A DNA stretch of 64,000 nucleotides, from contig NZ_BPLU01000008.1 in assembly GCF_019656315.1 (NCBI RefSeq), forward strand, positions 62,001-126,000, given 5' to 3'. A program made the position numbers and the translations under genes. This stretch comes from Flavobacterium sp. UMI-01 (GTDB taxonomy: Bacteria; Bacteroidota; Bacteroidia; Flavobacteriales; Flavobacteriaceae). Of the stretch, positions 1 through 9,956 are shown in pieces. Below the pieces are notes generated by a model that was not told the origin of the DNA, did no database searches, and saw only the letters and a list, made by a program, of their open reading frames with translations. How positions within the stretch are numbered: the stretch's first letter is position 1; every line of letters starts with the position of its first letter.

Positions 1-199
1 CAAATTGATTGTCTAATGCCGTTTTTAAATCGTATGTATAAGTGGCAATGCCACATTCTCGGGGAGGATAAGTTGCAATAAGTACTATTTTAGGAATAGG
101 TGTCGATTTTTTGTTTGGAATACTAATTTTACTTCTTACTTTACTCTTTTGTAAAGGCATTGCAATGACTTTACTTTTAATATCTTTTTCGGTTCTCAT
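1..199 (-). CDS. Glycosyltransferase family 4, N-terminal fragment
   Basis: This is the first 66 codons of a minus-strand gene that runs off the left edge. The ATG at 199 opens a basic N-terminus, followed by the beta-strand IPKIVLIATYPPRECGIATY. The PPRECGIATYTYDL stretch is the sugar-nucleotide-binding start seen in family 4 (GT-B fold) glycosyltransferases of Bacteroidetes. The acceptor and product cannot be told from this fragment. A -7-like box TAAATTTG on the minus strand lies at 278-271, inside a short imperfect inverted repeat (264-271 with 280-287), but I see no good -33 element. Confidence 0.7.
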   Translation of the reverse strand, partial: MRTEKDIKSKVIAMPLQKSKVRSKISIPNKKSTPIPKIVLIATYPPRECGIATYTYDLKTALDNQF

Positions 200-394
200 A
201 GGGCTAAAATTTTGTTTCTACTTACATGATTTTCAATGTTTAAAATGATATAATACATTTCAATTGCAACCAAATTTACGGTTGTAACATTGAAGCTAAT
301 TTAGGTACTTAGAATGCCTATCATTAGCTTTAAAGAGAATTTTCTTAACCCAATCAAATCAAAAAATTGAGTTTTTAATTCGATTTAAAAAAGT

Positions 395-937
395 CTATTC
401 ATCAAACTCTTTTTTGATATTCGTTTTATCGGCCAAAGGATGGTTGTGCATGCCTAATCCTATAATTTTGATGATACTCACGATGGTATTATAAAGCATC
501 AAAACCACCACGATAAGTCCTGAACTTAAAATGCTAGAAATCGCGAGAGAGGTATAATAGATAAAATTGAACCAATTATTTGGCACCGTATCTGACTCTG
601 TTAAGGGTAGATTTAAAATTAAAAAGGAAATAATGGATGCAATAAAAACGATGGTATCCAATTTGGCTATTTGGAGCACCTGTAAATAGTAGTCTTTTTT
701 TAATTTTGATTTGGAATTCGAACTAATACTCAATACCGTTAACAATAAAGCGAGAATGGTTGCCGAAGCCAATACAATGGTATTGCAAAGTGTATTAAGC
801 CCGGAAAGTGATTTTTTGATTAGAATTTTAGCTTCATAACCACTTAATTCCCCTAAAAGAAAAGTTCCTAATAAAATGATGAAGAGCGAAATTATTCCGC
901 CAATCAAAGCTCTTTTGGTATGATTACTAAATGCCAT
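395..937 (-). CDS. Hypothetical four-helix inner membrane protein
   Basis: This 180-residue protein has a short basic N-terminus and about four hydrophobic segments, at roughly residues 10-30, 52-72, 93-113 and 127-157. I see no catalytic motif and no signal peptide cleavage site. It ends in a charged tail. It shares no recognised domain with its neighbours and is separated from the AsmA-like gene upstream by 36 bases, so the two may be co-transcribed. I do not recognise the family. A small integral membrane protein of unknown role is all that can be said. Confidence 0.7.
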   Translation of the reverse strand: MAFSNHTKRALIGGIISLFIILLGTFLLGELSGYEAKILIKKSLSGLNTLCNTIVLASATILALLLTVLSISSNSKSKLKKDYYLQVLQIAKLDTIVFIASIISFLILNLPLTESDTVPNNWFNFIYYTSLAISSILSSGLIVVVLMLYNTIVSIIKIIGLGMHNHPLADKTNIKKEFDE

Positions 938-973
938 ATTTCATAGTTTTTTAAGCAAAATGATATTCTTTCG

Positions 974-2515
974 CTATTTTTCATTTCCAGTGAGGGTATC
1001 TACAATACCGCTTTTTACATTAATCCACAAATAATTAAAAAAGGACTTCGTAGCATCCCGTTCAGCCTCAATCTCACCTATGCGAAAGTCATTTGGTTTG
1101 GTGTCTGAATCGTTATGTATAAAAATATTCCCAATGGCGGTCAAAAACGTATTAATCTTATTGCTGTTTTTTCGTAAAATTTTGAAATTAAAATCGTCGT
1201 ATTTCATTTTCATTTTACCTTTTGAATGCGTATGATTTCCGTTAAAACTGAAATACATTTGTTCTAATGTTCCTTCGGCTATCGCATTCAAATTAGGTTT
1301 AAAAAACGGATTTAAACGCGTTGCATCTAAACGATGAACAGAACCCGTAACACTAAAAGCATCCGAGGAATTGTTGACATCAAAACTCCAATTCAATTTC
1401 AATGGCGCTGTTCCCATCAGTTTTGACTGAACTTTAATTTCAGTTTTTTTAGCCTTTTTAAGATTCGAAATGGCATACAAACTAGCATTTACCTCATTAA
1501 AAAAAAGTTTCCCTGCTTGTTGATTGGGTTCCACTAATTCGGCATACGAAATATACCCTTTTTTTATGTTTAATTCCTTAATATTCAAATCAAAAGACAA
1601 ATCCCGTAACGACTTACTGTAAAGTGGTTTTACCCTCATGTCATCGGCAATAAGTTTGTCTCTGTAAATTTCTAAATGCGGTTGTATCAATTGCACTAAT
1701 GAGGAAGTCACAGCTACTCGTTTTTGGCCATAATCAAAATCAAATTTTTTGAAAGAGATTTTTGGAATTTTCAAATTGATGTAATCGCGTTCATTTTTTA
1801 GGTGTTTCGAAAGCTCTTTTTTAGTGTACTTGGGTACTATTTCAAAATTAGTGGCTACCAGATCTTTCTTTTCAATCCACAAAGAATCCATAGTGATTTT
1901 TGAGAATGCATTATTGTCTAATATTATATTTTGGGCATCCAATTTATAGTTTTCAAATTTCAATGGAAAAGCATCCTCTGAACCTAAATTTAACCGACTT
2001 TCAAAAAGCTTAAAATCAAAGGAAGGCATTGATAGTTGGATGCTGTCTTTGCTTTTTCGTAGTATTTGAAAAGCTCCATTTGTAATACTAAATTCTTTGA
2101 TTTTGATAAATTGTAAACTTTGGTCACTAGGAGTTTTATCAGTTTTTTTAGTGTTTACTTTTTTATAGGGATAAAAAGTAACAGTAGGCGCTTCAAGATT
2201 TAGATTTTTTACAGAAAGTGTTTTGTTAAACAAAAGCTCCCAGTAACCTACACCTTGCAGTTGTAGCTTTTTGGTTTTTAAAATAGTATGATATTCTAAT
2301 GAATCATGACTTTTTAATTTTAATTCGGCATTATGGACACTCACAGTTCCCAACAGAATAGCGATATCTAAATCAGTGTATTTTACAGCTAATGCAGAAG
2401 GGAGTTTCTTTTCTATACTGTTTTTAATATAATTCTTTACCCTTCCCTGAACTGTAAAGACGGTAGCTATTACTAAAAACAGAAGCGATAAAAAAATAAG
2501 ATATTTCTTATTCAA
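974..2515 (-). CDS. AsmA/DUF748-like envelope protein
   Basis: This 513-residue protein has one N-terminal signal anchor (residues 5-22). The long remainder is rich in beta-strand and alternates short hydrophobic and polar residues. This is the architecture of AsmA-like and DUF748 proteins, which are anchored in the inner membrane, span the periplasm and are thought to take part in lipid or envelope homeostasis. An early segment with IEKKLPSALAVKYTDLDIAI resembles the usual start of such domains. No enzyme motif is visible. The match is by general pattern rather than a unique signature, so the family call is tentative. Confidence 0.5.
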   Translation of the reverse strand: MNKKYLIFLSLLFLVIATVFTVQGRVKNYIKNSIEKKLPSALAVKYTDLDIAILLGTVSVHNAELKLKSHDSLEYHTILKTKKLQLQGVGYWELLFNKTLSVKNLNLEAPTVTFYPYKKVNTKKTDKTPSDQSLQFIKIKEFSITNGAFQILRKSKDSIQLSMPSFDFKLFESRLNLGSEDAFPLKFENYKLDAQNIILDNNAFSKITMDSLWIEKKDLVATNFEIVPKYTKKELSKHLKNERDYINLKIPKISFKKFDFDYGQKRVAVTSSLVQLIQPHLEIYRDKLIADDMRVKPLYSKSLRDLSFDLNIKELNIKKGYISYAELVEPNQQAGKLFFNEVNASLYAISNLKKAKKTEIKVQSKLMGTAPLKLNWSFDVNNSSDAFSVTGSVHRLDATRLNPFFKPNLNAIAEGTLEQMYFSFNGNHTHSKGKMKMKYDDFNFKILRKNSNKINTFLTAIGNIFIHNDSDTKPNDFRIGEIEAERDATKSFFNYLWINVKSGIVDTLTGNEK

Positions 2516-2733
2516 AATTTTTATGTTTTTACTTAATAAATGAATGAGATATTAAAACAAATAAAGGGTAAACTAGGGGAAGGGATTAATCCAATCGCAA
2601 ATTTTAATAACACATTTGAAGTGAGAGTTTAAATTAAAATAAAAAACGAATTGGGTTAGTTTTTTTTTCAATAACAACCATTTGATTATCAAACAGCGTT
2701 TTACTTTGTAAGACAATTTAAAATTGAAACATC

Positions 2734-3582
2734 ATGGAAAAAGAAAAAGAATTTTCTCAACAACAACAATCGTTGCCTGGGGAACAATATAAGATGAAAC
2801 CAGAACCTGTATTAATTAGAGACAACTACAGAGGTTCAGGGAAATTAATGGATAAAGTAGCCTTAGTTACGGGTGGTGATAGTGGTATTGGAGCTAGTGC
2901 CGCTTTGCATTTTGCTAGAGAAGGGGCAAATGTAGTATTGGTATATCTAAACGAAACCAAAGATGCTGTTTCGGTAAAAAACCAAATTGAAAACATGGGC
3001 AGAAAGTGTACTATTATCAAAAGAGACTTAACAGAAGAAGCCAATTGTTTATTTTGTGTGCAAACTTGTATTGAAGAATATGGTCAATTAAATATTGTGG
3101 TGAATAATGCTGCCGTGCAATTCCCTCAGGATTCGTTATTGGATATTGATAAAGAGCAATTATTGAAAACGTTCGAAACCAATATTTATCCTTATTTTTA
3201 TTTGACAAAAGCAGCTTTGGAATATTTAATTCCAGGCGATGTGATTATCAATACCAGTTCTGTTACAGCGTATAGAGGAAGTGAACATCTGATTGATTAT
3301 GCCAGTACCAAAGGAGCTATTGTTAGTTTCACTAGATCATTATCTACCCAACTAGCGCCAAAAAAAATCCGAGTAAATGGTATTGCTCCCGGGCCTATTT
3401 GGACGCCATTAATTCCTTCTAGTTTTGATGATGTAAGTGATTTTGGCAAAGACACACCTATGGGAAGAGCAGGACAACCTTGTGAAGTAGGACCCGCGTA
3501 TGTTTTTTTGGCCTCAGAAGACAGTAGTTATATGACGGGACAATTTATGCATATTAATGGAGGTGAAATCATTAATGGATAA
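2734..3582 (+). CDS. Short-chain dehydrogenase, general-stress type
   Basis: This 282-residue NAD(P)-dependent oxidoreductase of the SDR family has a Rossmann TGGDSGIG motif at residues 46-53 and NNAA at 124-127. The catalytic Ser is near 175, with Tyr189 and Lys193 in YASTK, and IRVNGIAPGPIWTP follows. The N-terminal extension with QSLPGEQYKMKPEP is typical of the YghA/general stress protein 39 subgroup, whose substrates are poorly defined. A weak promoter-like pair (TTTG at 2681, TTACTTTG at 2701) lies just upstream. It stands alone, divergent from the AsmA-like gene. SDR membership is certain; the substrate is unknown. Confidence 0.9.
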   Translation: MEKEKEFSQQQQSLPGEQYKMKPEPVLIRDNYRGSGKLMDKVALVTGGDSGIGASAALHFAREGANVVLVYLNETKDAVSVKNQIENMGRKCTIIKRDLTEEANCLFCVQTCIEEYGQLNIVVNNAAVQFPQDSLLDIDKEQLLKTFETNIYPYFYLTKAALEYLIPGDVIINTSSVTAYRGSEHLIDYASTKGAIVSFTRSLSTQLAPKKIRVNGIAPGPIWTPLIPSSFDDVSDFGKDTPMGRAGQPCEVGPAYVFLASEDSSYMTGQFMHINGGEIING

Positions 3583-3787
3583 CAAACAACGGAACTTTTA
3601 TCTTTACTTTTTAAGGCAATGTTACCCATAGGTTAGCTACAAGTTGTATAGGATGTATTTTATTTTTTGGAGTCTCTAAATAGTAGGTTTGTGTTCAATT
3701 ATACCTATAAATTCATACAAAAAAGATTATATTTGGTATCTCTTGAATCTACAAACAATAATAATTGTATAATCTAAACCGAATAAA

Positions 3788-6700
3788 ATGGCTCCAAAAA
3801 TAACGGATTTATATTTTCTTGAAGGCGGTGGAGCAATGGGTGAGCTTATTAGGGCAAAAGATTGGAGTAAAACGCCTTTAGGTGCTCCTGAAAATTGGCC
3901 TCAGAGTTTACAAACAATGGTTTCCGTAATGCTAAACAATCCTTTTGGGATGTATATCGCATGGGGTAAAGAATTTACACAAATATATAACGATGGTTAC
4001 CGCCCTATACTGGGCGAAACTAAACATCCGCAAGCTTTAGGAATTGGTACAAAGGAAACCTTTTCCGAAATATGGCACATCATTGAATCTATGTTTGAGG
4101 ATGTTATGAAAGGAATTCCTGTGGGTTTTCCTGATTTTATGCTGCCTCTTAATCGAAATGGTTTTGTCGAAGAATGCTATTTTGATTTTGCCTATAGTCC
4201 TATCCGAATGGAAAATGGAGAAGTGGGTGGCGTCTTGGTAACCGTTATTGAAACAACGGATAAAAAGAAAAATGAAGAAGTACAAAAGGAACATCAAAAT
4301 CAGTTGGAATTTGCCATTGAAGCAGCCCAATTAGGAACTTTTGATTACAATCCTCTTACGAATAAGTTCACCGCCAACCACCGACTAAAAGAATGGTTTG
4401 GTTTGCCTCCCGAAGAAGAAATCAACCTGAATGACGCAATAAACAGTATAGCACCTAATGATAGAGTGAGAGTTAGTGACGCTATTGCAAAAGCATTAGA
4501 CCATACTTCAGGTGGTAGCTACGATATAAAATACAGCCTAATCAATCCTGTAACCAATAAAAAAATTATTGTTCATGCCAAAGGAAAAACGTGGTTTAAT
4601 GAAGAGCAAATGGCTTACCGTCTTAACGGAACTGTTGAAGACATAACCAAAAGAACCAAGTCACTCCAAAAAAGGATTAAGAGTCAACAAATTACGCGCC
4701 AAATGGTATTAGAGGCTCCCATCGGAATATGTTTGTTGGATGCTGCTACTTTGGTTTCGGAGATTGTCAATGATCGTTTTGTGGAAATTGCGGGTAAACC
4801 TTATGATAGCATCATCAATACATATTATTGGGACACTTTTGCGGAAGCAAAACCCTATTATGAAGAAGCGCTCCAAAGTGTAGTTCAAACAGGGAATCCT
4901 TACTATGCTAACGAAGTGGCCTTGATGTTAATTCGTCACGGGAAAGAAGAAAACATTCATGTGACATTTGTATATGCTCCCATAAAAGATGAAAAAGGAA
5001 TTGTACAGAAAATTGCGGTTTGGGTAATTGATAATACGTTGCAGGTTCAAGCGCATCAAAAAATTATCGAAAGTGAAAACAATTTGAAGCTGATGATTCA
5101 TCAGGCTCCTATTGCCATTTCAATTTTACGTGACTGGGATTATAAGGTAGAAATAGCCAACAAACACGCCTTAGATCTTTGGGGAAGAACAGAAGAAGAA
5201 ATACTTAACAAGTCTATATTTAGTAGTATGCCTGAGTTGATGGAACAAGGCATAAAAGAATTATTGGATGAAGTAACTACAACTGGGAAACGCTTTGCGA
5301 CTACTGAACTACCTTTACAATTGTTGCGCAATGGTAGTTTAGAAACCGTTTATATTAATTTTTCATACGAAGCCTTGTATGATGAAAATGGCGTTATAAA
5401 TGGCGTTATGGCCATTGGCTTTGACGTTTCTCAACAAGTATTGGCTAGAAAAAAAGCTGAGGAAACAGCAATCCAATTAAAGGCACAAAAGCGTTTATAT
5501 GAGGCTGTTACCAAAAGTACCCCCGATTTAATTTATGTTTTTGATTTAAACTATCGTTTTACGTATGCTAATGATGCTTTGTTGAAAATGTGGGGCCGTA
5601 CTTGGGAAGAAGCTAATGGGAAATTTCTTCTCGAACTGGGCTATGAACCTTGGCATGCAGAAATGCATGAAAGAGAAATCGATCAAATAATTGCGACAAA
5701 AAAATCCATCCGTGGTGAAGTTTCGTTTCCACATGCTACTTTAGGCAAAAGGGTTTATGATTATATTTTGGTACCCGTTATCAATAATGAAGGGGAGGTT
5801 GAAGCCATAGCGGGAACTACTCGTGATATAACAGAGTTGAAACAAGTCGAAGAAACGCTAAAAGAGAATGAAAAGCAATTTAAGACACTTGCTAATAACA
5901 TTCAAAATCTAGCCTGGATGGCTGATGCAAATGGAGCTATTTATTGGTACAATGAACGTTGGTATGAATACACTGGAACATCACTGGAACAAATGAAAGG
6001 TTGGGGATGGCAATCAGTGCATGATACAGAGCATTTACCAAAGGTTTTAGAAAAGTGGCAGCATTCAATTAATACAGGAGAATGCTTTGAAATGGTTTTC
6101 CCTTTAAAGGGAGCTGATGGCATTTTTCGTCCCTTTCTTACTTTGGTCTATCCGTTAAAAGATGACAATGGGAATGTAATTCGATGGATTGGTACCAATA
6201 CAGATATTAGTAAACAAAAAGAAGCTGAAGACCAATTTAGGCAAATGGCAGAAAGAATGCCTCAAAAAATCTGGACTTCGGATATCAGTGGAAATCGAAC
6301 GTATTTTAACCAAGTAATGCTCGATTATTGCGGGCTTACTTTTGAGGAATTAAAAGATTGGGGCTGGAAAAAAATCATTCATCCTGAAGATTGGGAAAAA
6401 ACAAAACAACTCCTTGAACATTCTTTGAAAACGGGTGAAGATTACGAAAATGAGTACCGTATTTTAGGAAAAGATGGTAAATATTTATGGCATTTAGGGC
6501 GTGCCATTCCTGTAAAAGACAAACAAGGAAAAATAATTTTGTGGATTGGTTCTAAGACCGTGGTACAAAATCAAATTGAACATTCGGAAACATTAGAAGA
6601 AAATCTTAAAGAAAGCAACGAGCGAATGCAAACTATCTTGCAACATGCGCCTGATTCTATTATTTCTTTTGATGAAAACGGAAGAATAATGAGTTGGAAT

Positions 6701-8569
6701 GCCGAGTCTGAAACCATCTTTGGTTGGAAAGAATGCGAAGTTATGGGTAAATCATTGGCAGAAACCATTATTCCAAAACGATTTTACTCTTGTAATGCGA
6801 CAGCCATGCAGTATTTCTTTAACGATACTCAAAAGAATAGTAACAAACCGATTGAAAGAATAGTTGTGAATTCTAATGGATGTGAGTTCCCTATAGAATT
6901 AAAGATTTCCCGATTATACACTAACAATAGTTTTTTACACATCAGTTTTATTCGAGATATCTCTATCCGCAAAAAAGCTGAGGAAACCATAAAAAATAAA
7001 ACCAATCAATTATTAGAAGCCCAACAACAAGCGCACATTGGGAGTTGGGAATGGGATATTGAAACCAATAAAATTGAATGGTCAGACGAACTATATAGAA
7101 TTCACGGCTTACTACCACAGGAAATAGCTATTGATTATGAAAAATATTTGAGTTTTATTCCTTATGAAGAACGTGACTATGTCAACCAAACGGTACAACA
7201 GGCTATCCAAGACAAAAAATCATTTAAAATATTCCGTAAAGTCATTTGTCCTAACGGGAACGTACGTATTTTAAGTTCTACCGGAAAAGTAATATTGGAT
7301 GCCAATGGAAATGTTGTAGGAATGTCTGGAACGGCACAGGATGTTACAGAACAAAAGAAATACGAACAAGAATTACAAGTTAGTGAAGAACGTTTTTATA
7401 AAATTTTTGATAGTAATCCAATTCCAATGACGCTTTCAGAAATAAAAACAAATGAAATTCGATATGCCAATACGCTCTTTTACAACTTATTTGGTTACAC
7501 CAAAAAGGAAGTAATTGGGAATTCTTCGATTGATTTGCACCTCATTGATGCGGATGAAAATAATCGAATTACTAATTTGATTTTGGAATTGCTTAAAGAA
7601 GAACGAAGTCTGGATGAAATTCAATCATTGTCAAAACCTGAAATCGAAAACCTCCTTTTAAAATTAAAACAGTCTGAGGCGATGCAGGACTTTGAAATCT
7701 TGTACACCAAGAAAAATGGTGAAAAAATTCCGGTGCTTATTTCCTTTGAAATAATCCACATGGGAACGGATAGTTATGTGGTAACTTCCTATCAAGACAT
7801 GACAGCCCGAAACAAAGCAGAAGAGTTATTAAGAACTCAAAATGAACAACTCGAAAAGATGAATAAAGAACTGCAATCGTTTGCTTATATTTCTAGTCAT
7901 GATTTGCAAGAACCCTTGCGTAAGATTCAAACTTTTGCCTCTCAAATTATGGAAAGAGAAGCTGTTAATTTATCTAAATCAGGCATGGATAAGTTTGAAC
8001 GCATGCAAAAAGCAGCTTTCAGAATGCAAACGCTGATCCAAGATTTACTGGCTTATTCCCGAACAAGTACGCAGCAAAGAATTTTTGAAAGTATTGATTT
8101 AAGTGAAATAGTCGAGGAAATAAAAGAAGATTTAAAAGAGGAGTTACAACTTAAAGAGGCTGTAATCGAAATGAGGGACATGTGTGAGGTAAAAGTAATT
8201 CCATTTCAATTTAGACAATTGCTTTTTAATCTGATTAGTAATGCACTCAAATTTTCTAGTCAAAAACGAGCGCCTTTGATTAAGATTGATTGCACAAAAG
8301 CCACCGTGAAGGATTTGATTGACCATAACATTCCAACTGATAATGATTATATGCACATTAGTGTGGAGGATAACGGAATTGGTTTTGATCAAGAGTACAG
8401 CGAGAAAATATTTTTAGTTTTTCAACGATTACACGGTAAAGATGAATATGCAGGAACGGGAATAGGATTAGCTATAGTTAAGAAAATTGTTGAGAATCAT
8501 AATGGATTTATCTTAGCTAAAGGGGTGCCTAATAAAGGGGCTACCTTTCATATTTACATTCCTGTTTAA
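3788..8569 (+). CDS. Multi-PAS sensor histidine kinase
   Basis: This 1593-residue protein appears fully cytoplasmic, with no clear membrane segment. I count about ten PAS/PAC-like units, near residues 1-163, 171-290, 303-420, 431-555, 568-685, 695-812, 817-930, 948-1065, 1075-1190 and 1201-1345. The dimerisation helix follows with phospho-acceptor His1371 in SSHDLQEPLRKI. The ATPase domain has Asn1485 in LISNALKFS, DNGIGFD and GTGIGLAIVKKI. The kinase core is of the phytochrome/bacteriophytochrome-like HisKA type. No haem, flavin or bilin site can be assigned by eye. A -7-like box TATATTTG is at 3728-3735. The response regulator gene convergent with it is the natural partner candidate. Confidence 0.93.
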   Translation: MAPKITDLYFLEGGGAMGELIRAKDWSKTPLGAPENWPQSLQTMVSVMLNNPFGMYIAWGKEFTQIYNDGYRPILGETKHPQALGIGTKETFSEIWHIIESMFEDVMKGIPVGFPDFMLPLNRNGFVEECYFDFAYSPIRMENGEVGGVLVTVIETTDKKKNEEVQKEHQNQLEFAIEAAQLGTFDYNPLTNKFTANHRLKEWFGLPPEEEINLNDAINSIAPNDRVRVSDAIAKALDHTSGGSYDIKYSLINPVTNKKIIVHAKGKTWFNEEQMAYRLNGTVEDITKRTKSLQKRIKSQQITRQMVLEAPIGICLLDAATLVSEIVNDRFVEIAGKPYDSIINTYYWDTFAEAKPYYEEALQSVVQTGNPYYANEVALMLIRHGKEENIHVTFVYAPIKDEKGIVQKIAVWVIDNTLQVQAHQKIIESENNLKLMIHQAPIAISILRDWDYKVEIANKHALDLWGRTEEEILNKSIFSSMPELMEQGIKELLDEVTTTGKRFATTELPLQLLRNGSLETVYINFSYEALYDENGVINGVMAIGFDVSQQVLARKKAEETAIQLKAQKRLYEAVTKSTPDLIYVFDLNYRFTYANDALLKMWGRTWEEANGKFLLELGYEPWHAEMHEREIDQIIATKKSIRGEVSFPHATLGKRVYDYILVPVINNEGEVEAIAGTTRDITELKQVEETLKENEKQFKTLANNIQNLAWMADANGAIYWYNERWYEYTGTSLEQMKGWGWQSVHDTEHLPKVLEKWQHSINTGECFEMVFPLKGADGIFRPFLTLVYPLKDDNGNVIRWIGTNTDISKQKEAEDQFRQMAERMPQKIWTSDISGNRTYFNQVMLDYCGLTFEELKDWGWKKIIHPEDWEKTKQLLEHSLKTGEDYENEYRILGKDGKYLWHLGRAIPVKDKQGKIILWIGSKTVVQNQIEHSETLEENLKESNERMQTILQHAPDSIISFDENGRIMSWNAESETIFGWKECEVMGKSLAETIIPKRFYSCNATAMQYFFNDTQKNSNKPIERIVVNSNGCEFPIELKISRLYTNNSFLHISFIRDISIRKKAEETIKNKTNQLLEAQQQAHIGSWEWDIETNKIEWSDELYRIHGLLPQEIAIDYEKYLSFIPYEERDYVNQTVQQAIQDKKSFKIFRKVICPNGNVRILSSTGKVILDANGNVVGMSGTAQDVTEQKKYEQELQVSEERFYKIFDSNPIPMTLSEIKTNEIRYANTLFYNLFGYTKKEVIGNSSIDLHLIDADENNRITNLILELLKEERSLDEIQSLSKPEIENLLLKLKQSEAMQDFEILYTKKNGEKIPVLISFEIIHMGTDSYVVTSYQDMTARNKAEELLRTQNEQLEKMNKELQSFAYISSHDLQEPLRKIQTFASQIMEREAVNLSKSGMDKFERMQKAAFRMQTLIQDLLAYSRTSTQQRIFESIDLSEIVEEIKEDLKEELQLKEAVIEMRDMCEVKVIPFQFRQLLFNLISNALKFSSQKRAPLIKIDCTKATVKDLIDHNIPTDNDYMHISVEDNGIGFDQEYSEKIFLVFQRLHGKDEYAGTGIGLAIVKKIVENHNGFILAKGVPNKGATFHIYIPV

Positions 8570-8616
8570 CTTAATAGTTGTTACTTTAGGTGAATGTATG
8601 ACAACAAAATAAAAAA

Positions 8617-8658
8617 AGCAGACTCAAAACACCATTGTGGAAAAGTTCTGAGTCTGCT
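8617..8658 (-). terminator. Intrinsic terminator of the response regulator gene
   Basis: A perfect 10-base stem (8617-8626 with 8649-8658) lies between the convergent kinase and regulator genes. Read on the minus strand it is followed by seven T residues (8617-8611), so it fits best as the terminator of the regulator. On the plus strand the downstream T content is weaker. Confidence 0.75.
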
Positions 8659-8674
8659 TAATAAACTTTAGTAT

Positions 8675-9121
8675 TTAAATCCGAAAAAGAAAATTTTCTT
8701 TCGCGGTACTTTGTAAATGTAATTCCTCATTGCGAGTGAGCACATTTTCAATTACGTCTCTTAATGTGGTAAAATTGTTGGGTTTGTTGATGTAAAGATT
8801 AGCTCCTTTTGAATAGGATTCTTCAATATCTCGTTGAGAAGAAGAGGTAGAGTAGATGGCTACGTTCAGTCCTTTGAGATGGGGATTGTTTCTGATTTCG
8901 GTTAAACATTGCAGCCCATTTTTAATAGGCATATTTAAATCCAGAAATATAAAATTAGGCAATTGTACATCAGGTTGAAATAGATAGTCTAATAATTCTT
9001 GACCATGGCAAAATAAGGATAGGCTCGTCTGCAAAGATATTTCTTCTAAGGCTTCGCTAAATAACATTCGGTCATCTTCGTCATCATCCGCTAAGAAAAT
9101 TTTAAAAAAGGTTTTACTCAT
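8675..9121 (-). CDS. Single-domain response regulator (Rcp1/CheY-like)
   Basis: This 148-residue receiver domain has no output domain. The acidic pocket is Asp12-Asp13 in LADDDEDD. The phospho-acceptor is Asp61 in FIFLDLNMPIKNG, the Ser/Thr switch is at 90-91 in YSTSSS, and the conserved Lys112 is in INKPN. This is the Rcp1-type subfamily often found beside phytochrome-like kinases, which fits the convergent kinase gene 105 bases away. With no output domain it must act by protein contact or in a phosphorelay. A run of nine C residues lies three bases upstream of the ATG on the coding strand. Confidence 0.9.
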   Translation of the reverse strand: MSKTFFKIFLADDDEDDRMLFSEALEEISLQTSLSLFCHGQELLDYLFQPDVQLPNFIFLDLNMPIKNGLQCLTEIRNNPHLKGLNVAIYSTSSSQRDIEESYSKGANLYINKPNNFTTLRDVIENVLTRNEELHLQSTAKENFLFRI

Positions 9122-9445
9122 TTGGGGGGGGGTATATATTATTAACTGTTTTTTGACTCTTTTATTGCAAAAAGAAATCTGTAAAATCGAAATATATCAT
9201 CAATGAGAAACTATTTAATAAAAAAAACAGGATTAATCTTTAAAATCCATACGATAAGATTACCATATCCTTTTTAATGTATTTTACTTACATCAAAGAT
9301 ATTCTATTTAAATGAGAAAAAAAGGTATTATAACGATTATATTGGATTTGAATTCATTTTTTAACTTTAATGAAACCTAAATCAGCACCATGATGTTTAA
9401 ATTACTTTTGGGTAATAAAATTTCAAATCCTAGTTTGGGCAGATT
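9122..9445. other. Gene-free stretch upstream of the response regulator
   Basis: This 324-base AT-rich stretch separates the regulator start from the end of the small protein gene at 9446. The only clear feature is the nine-G run at 9124-9132 (C on the regulator's coding strand). I see no ORF, tRNA-like fold or strong hairpin. The promoter of the regulator must lie here, but no convincing TAnnTTTG box was found. Confidence 0.5.
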
Positions 9446-9781
9446 TTACAAGTCAATGTTTAAATCGTTGGTAATGTTTGTTTTAGGTATTTTTTTGAAA
9501 AATTCTGCCAGTTCCAAATCAGAATTAGGCCCATAGCCCATCAAAAAGGTTCCTTGGTCACCATTTTTGGTTTGGATAACATACAATATAGACATGTCCT
9601 CGGGATTGCTCATTCCTTCATAGCGGTGTTCAGCAACTATAAAAAGATCTTCGGGTTCAAAAACTACTTTTGTTTCAGCGTTTCTGAATTTTTTATCTTT
9701 AAAATAAAAATTGGATACAAATCCTTTTTCTTGATAAATTTTTATGTAGTCAATTTCGTGTTTGTCAAATTGGTTTTTCAT
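9446..9781 (-). CDS. Small conserved flavobacterial protein, unknown function
   Basis: This 111-residue soluble protein starts at the ATG at 9781; a GTG 42 bases further upstream also opens the frame but is less likely. The segment RYEGMSNPEDMSILYVIQT, followed by GDQGTFLMGYGP, matches a small family common in Flavobacteria. From memory, that family is often labelled phosphoribosylpyrophosphate synthetase in databases, although it is far too short to be that enzyme. No catalytic residues can be assigned. I call it a conserved protein of unknown role. Confidence 0.7.
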   Translation of the reverse strand: MKNQFDKHEIDYIKIYQEKGFVSNFYFKDKKFRNAETKVVFEPEDLFIVAEHRYEGMSNPEDMSILYVIQTKNGDQGTFLMGYGPNSDLELAEFFKKIPKTNITNDLNIDL

Positions 9782-9956
9782 TTCTATTATTTTTTTTAAT
9801 GAATAATTAGGGTTTTTATTCACAGCCCAATTACTGTTGGTAACAAATTTGGTTAAAAAAAAATATAAAAATTAACACAAAAGAATGCAATTTTGATGCT
9901 ATCGATTTGTAGTAAAAATAAAAAGGAACATGAGGTATAGTTGGAGTTGTTTTGTA

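Noticed and set aside
9782..9823. Longer form of the small conserved protein starting with GTG
   Set aside because: The extra 14 residues are not part of the conserved pattern, and a normal ATG begins at 9781.
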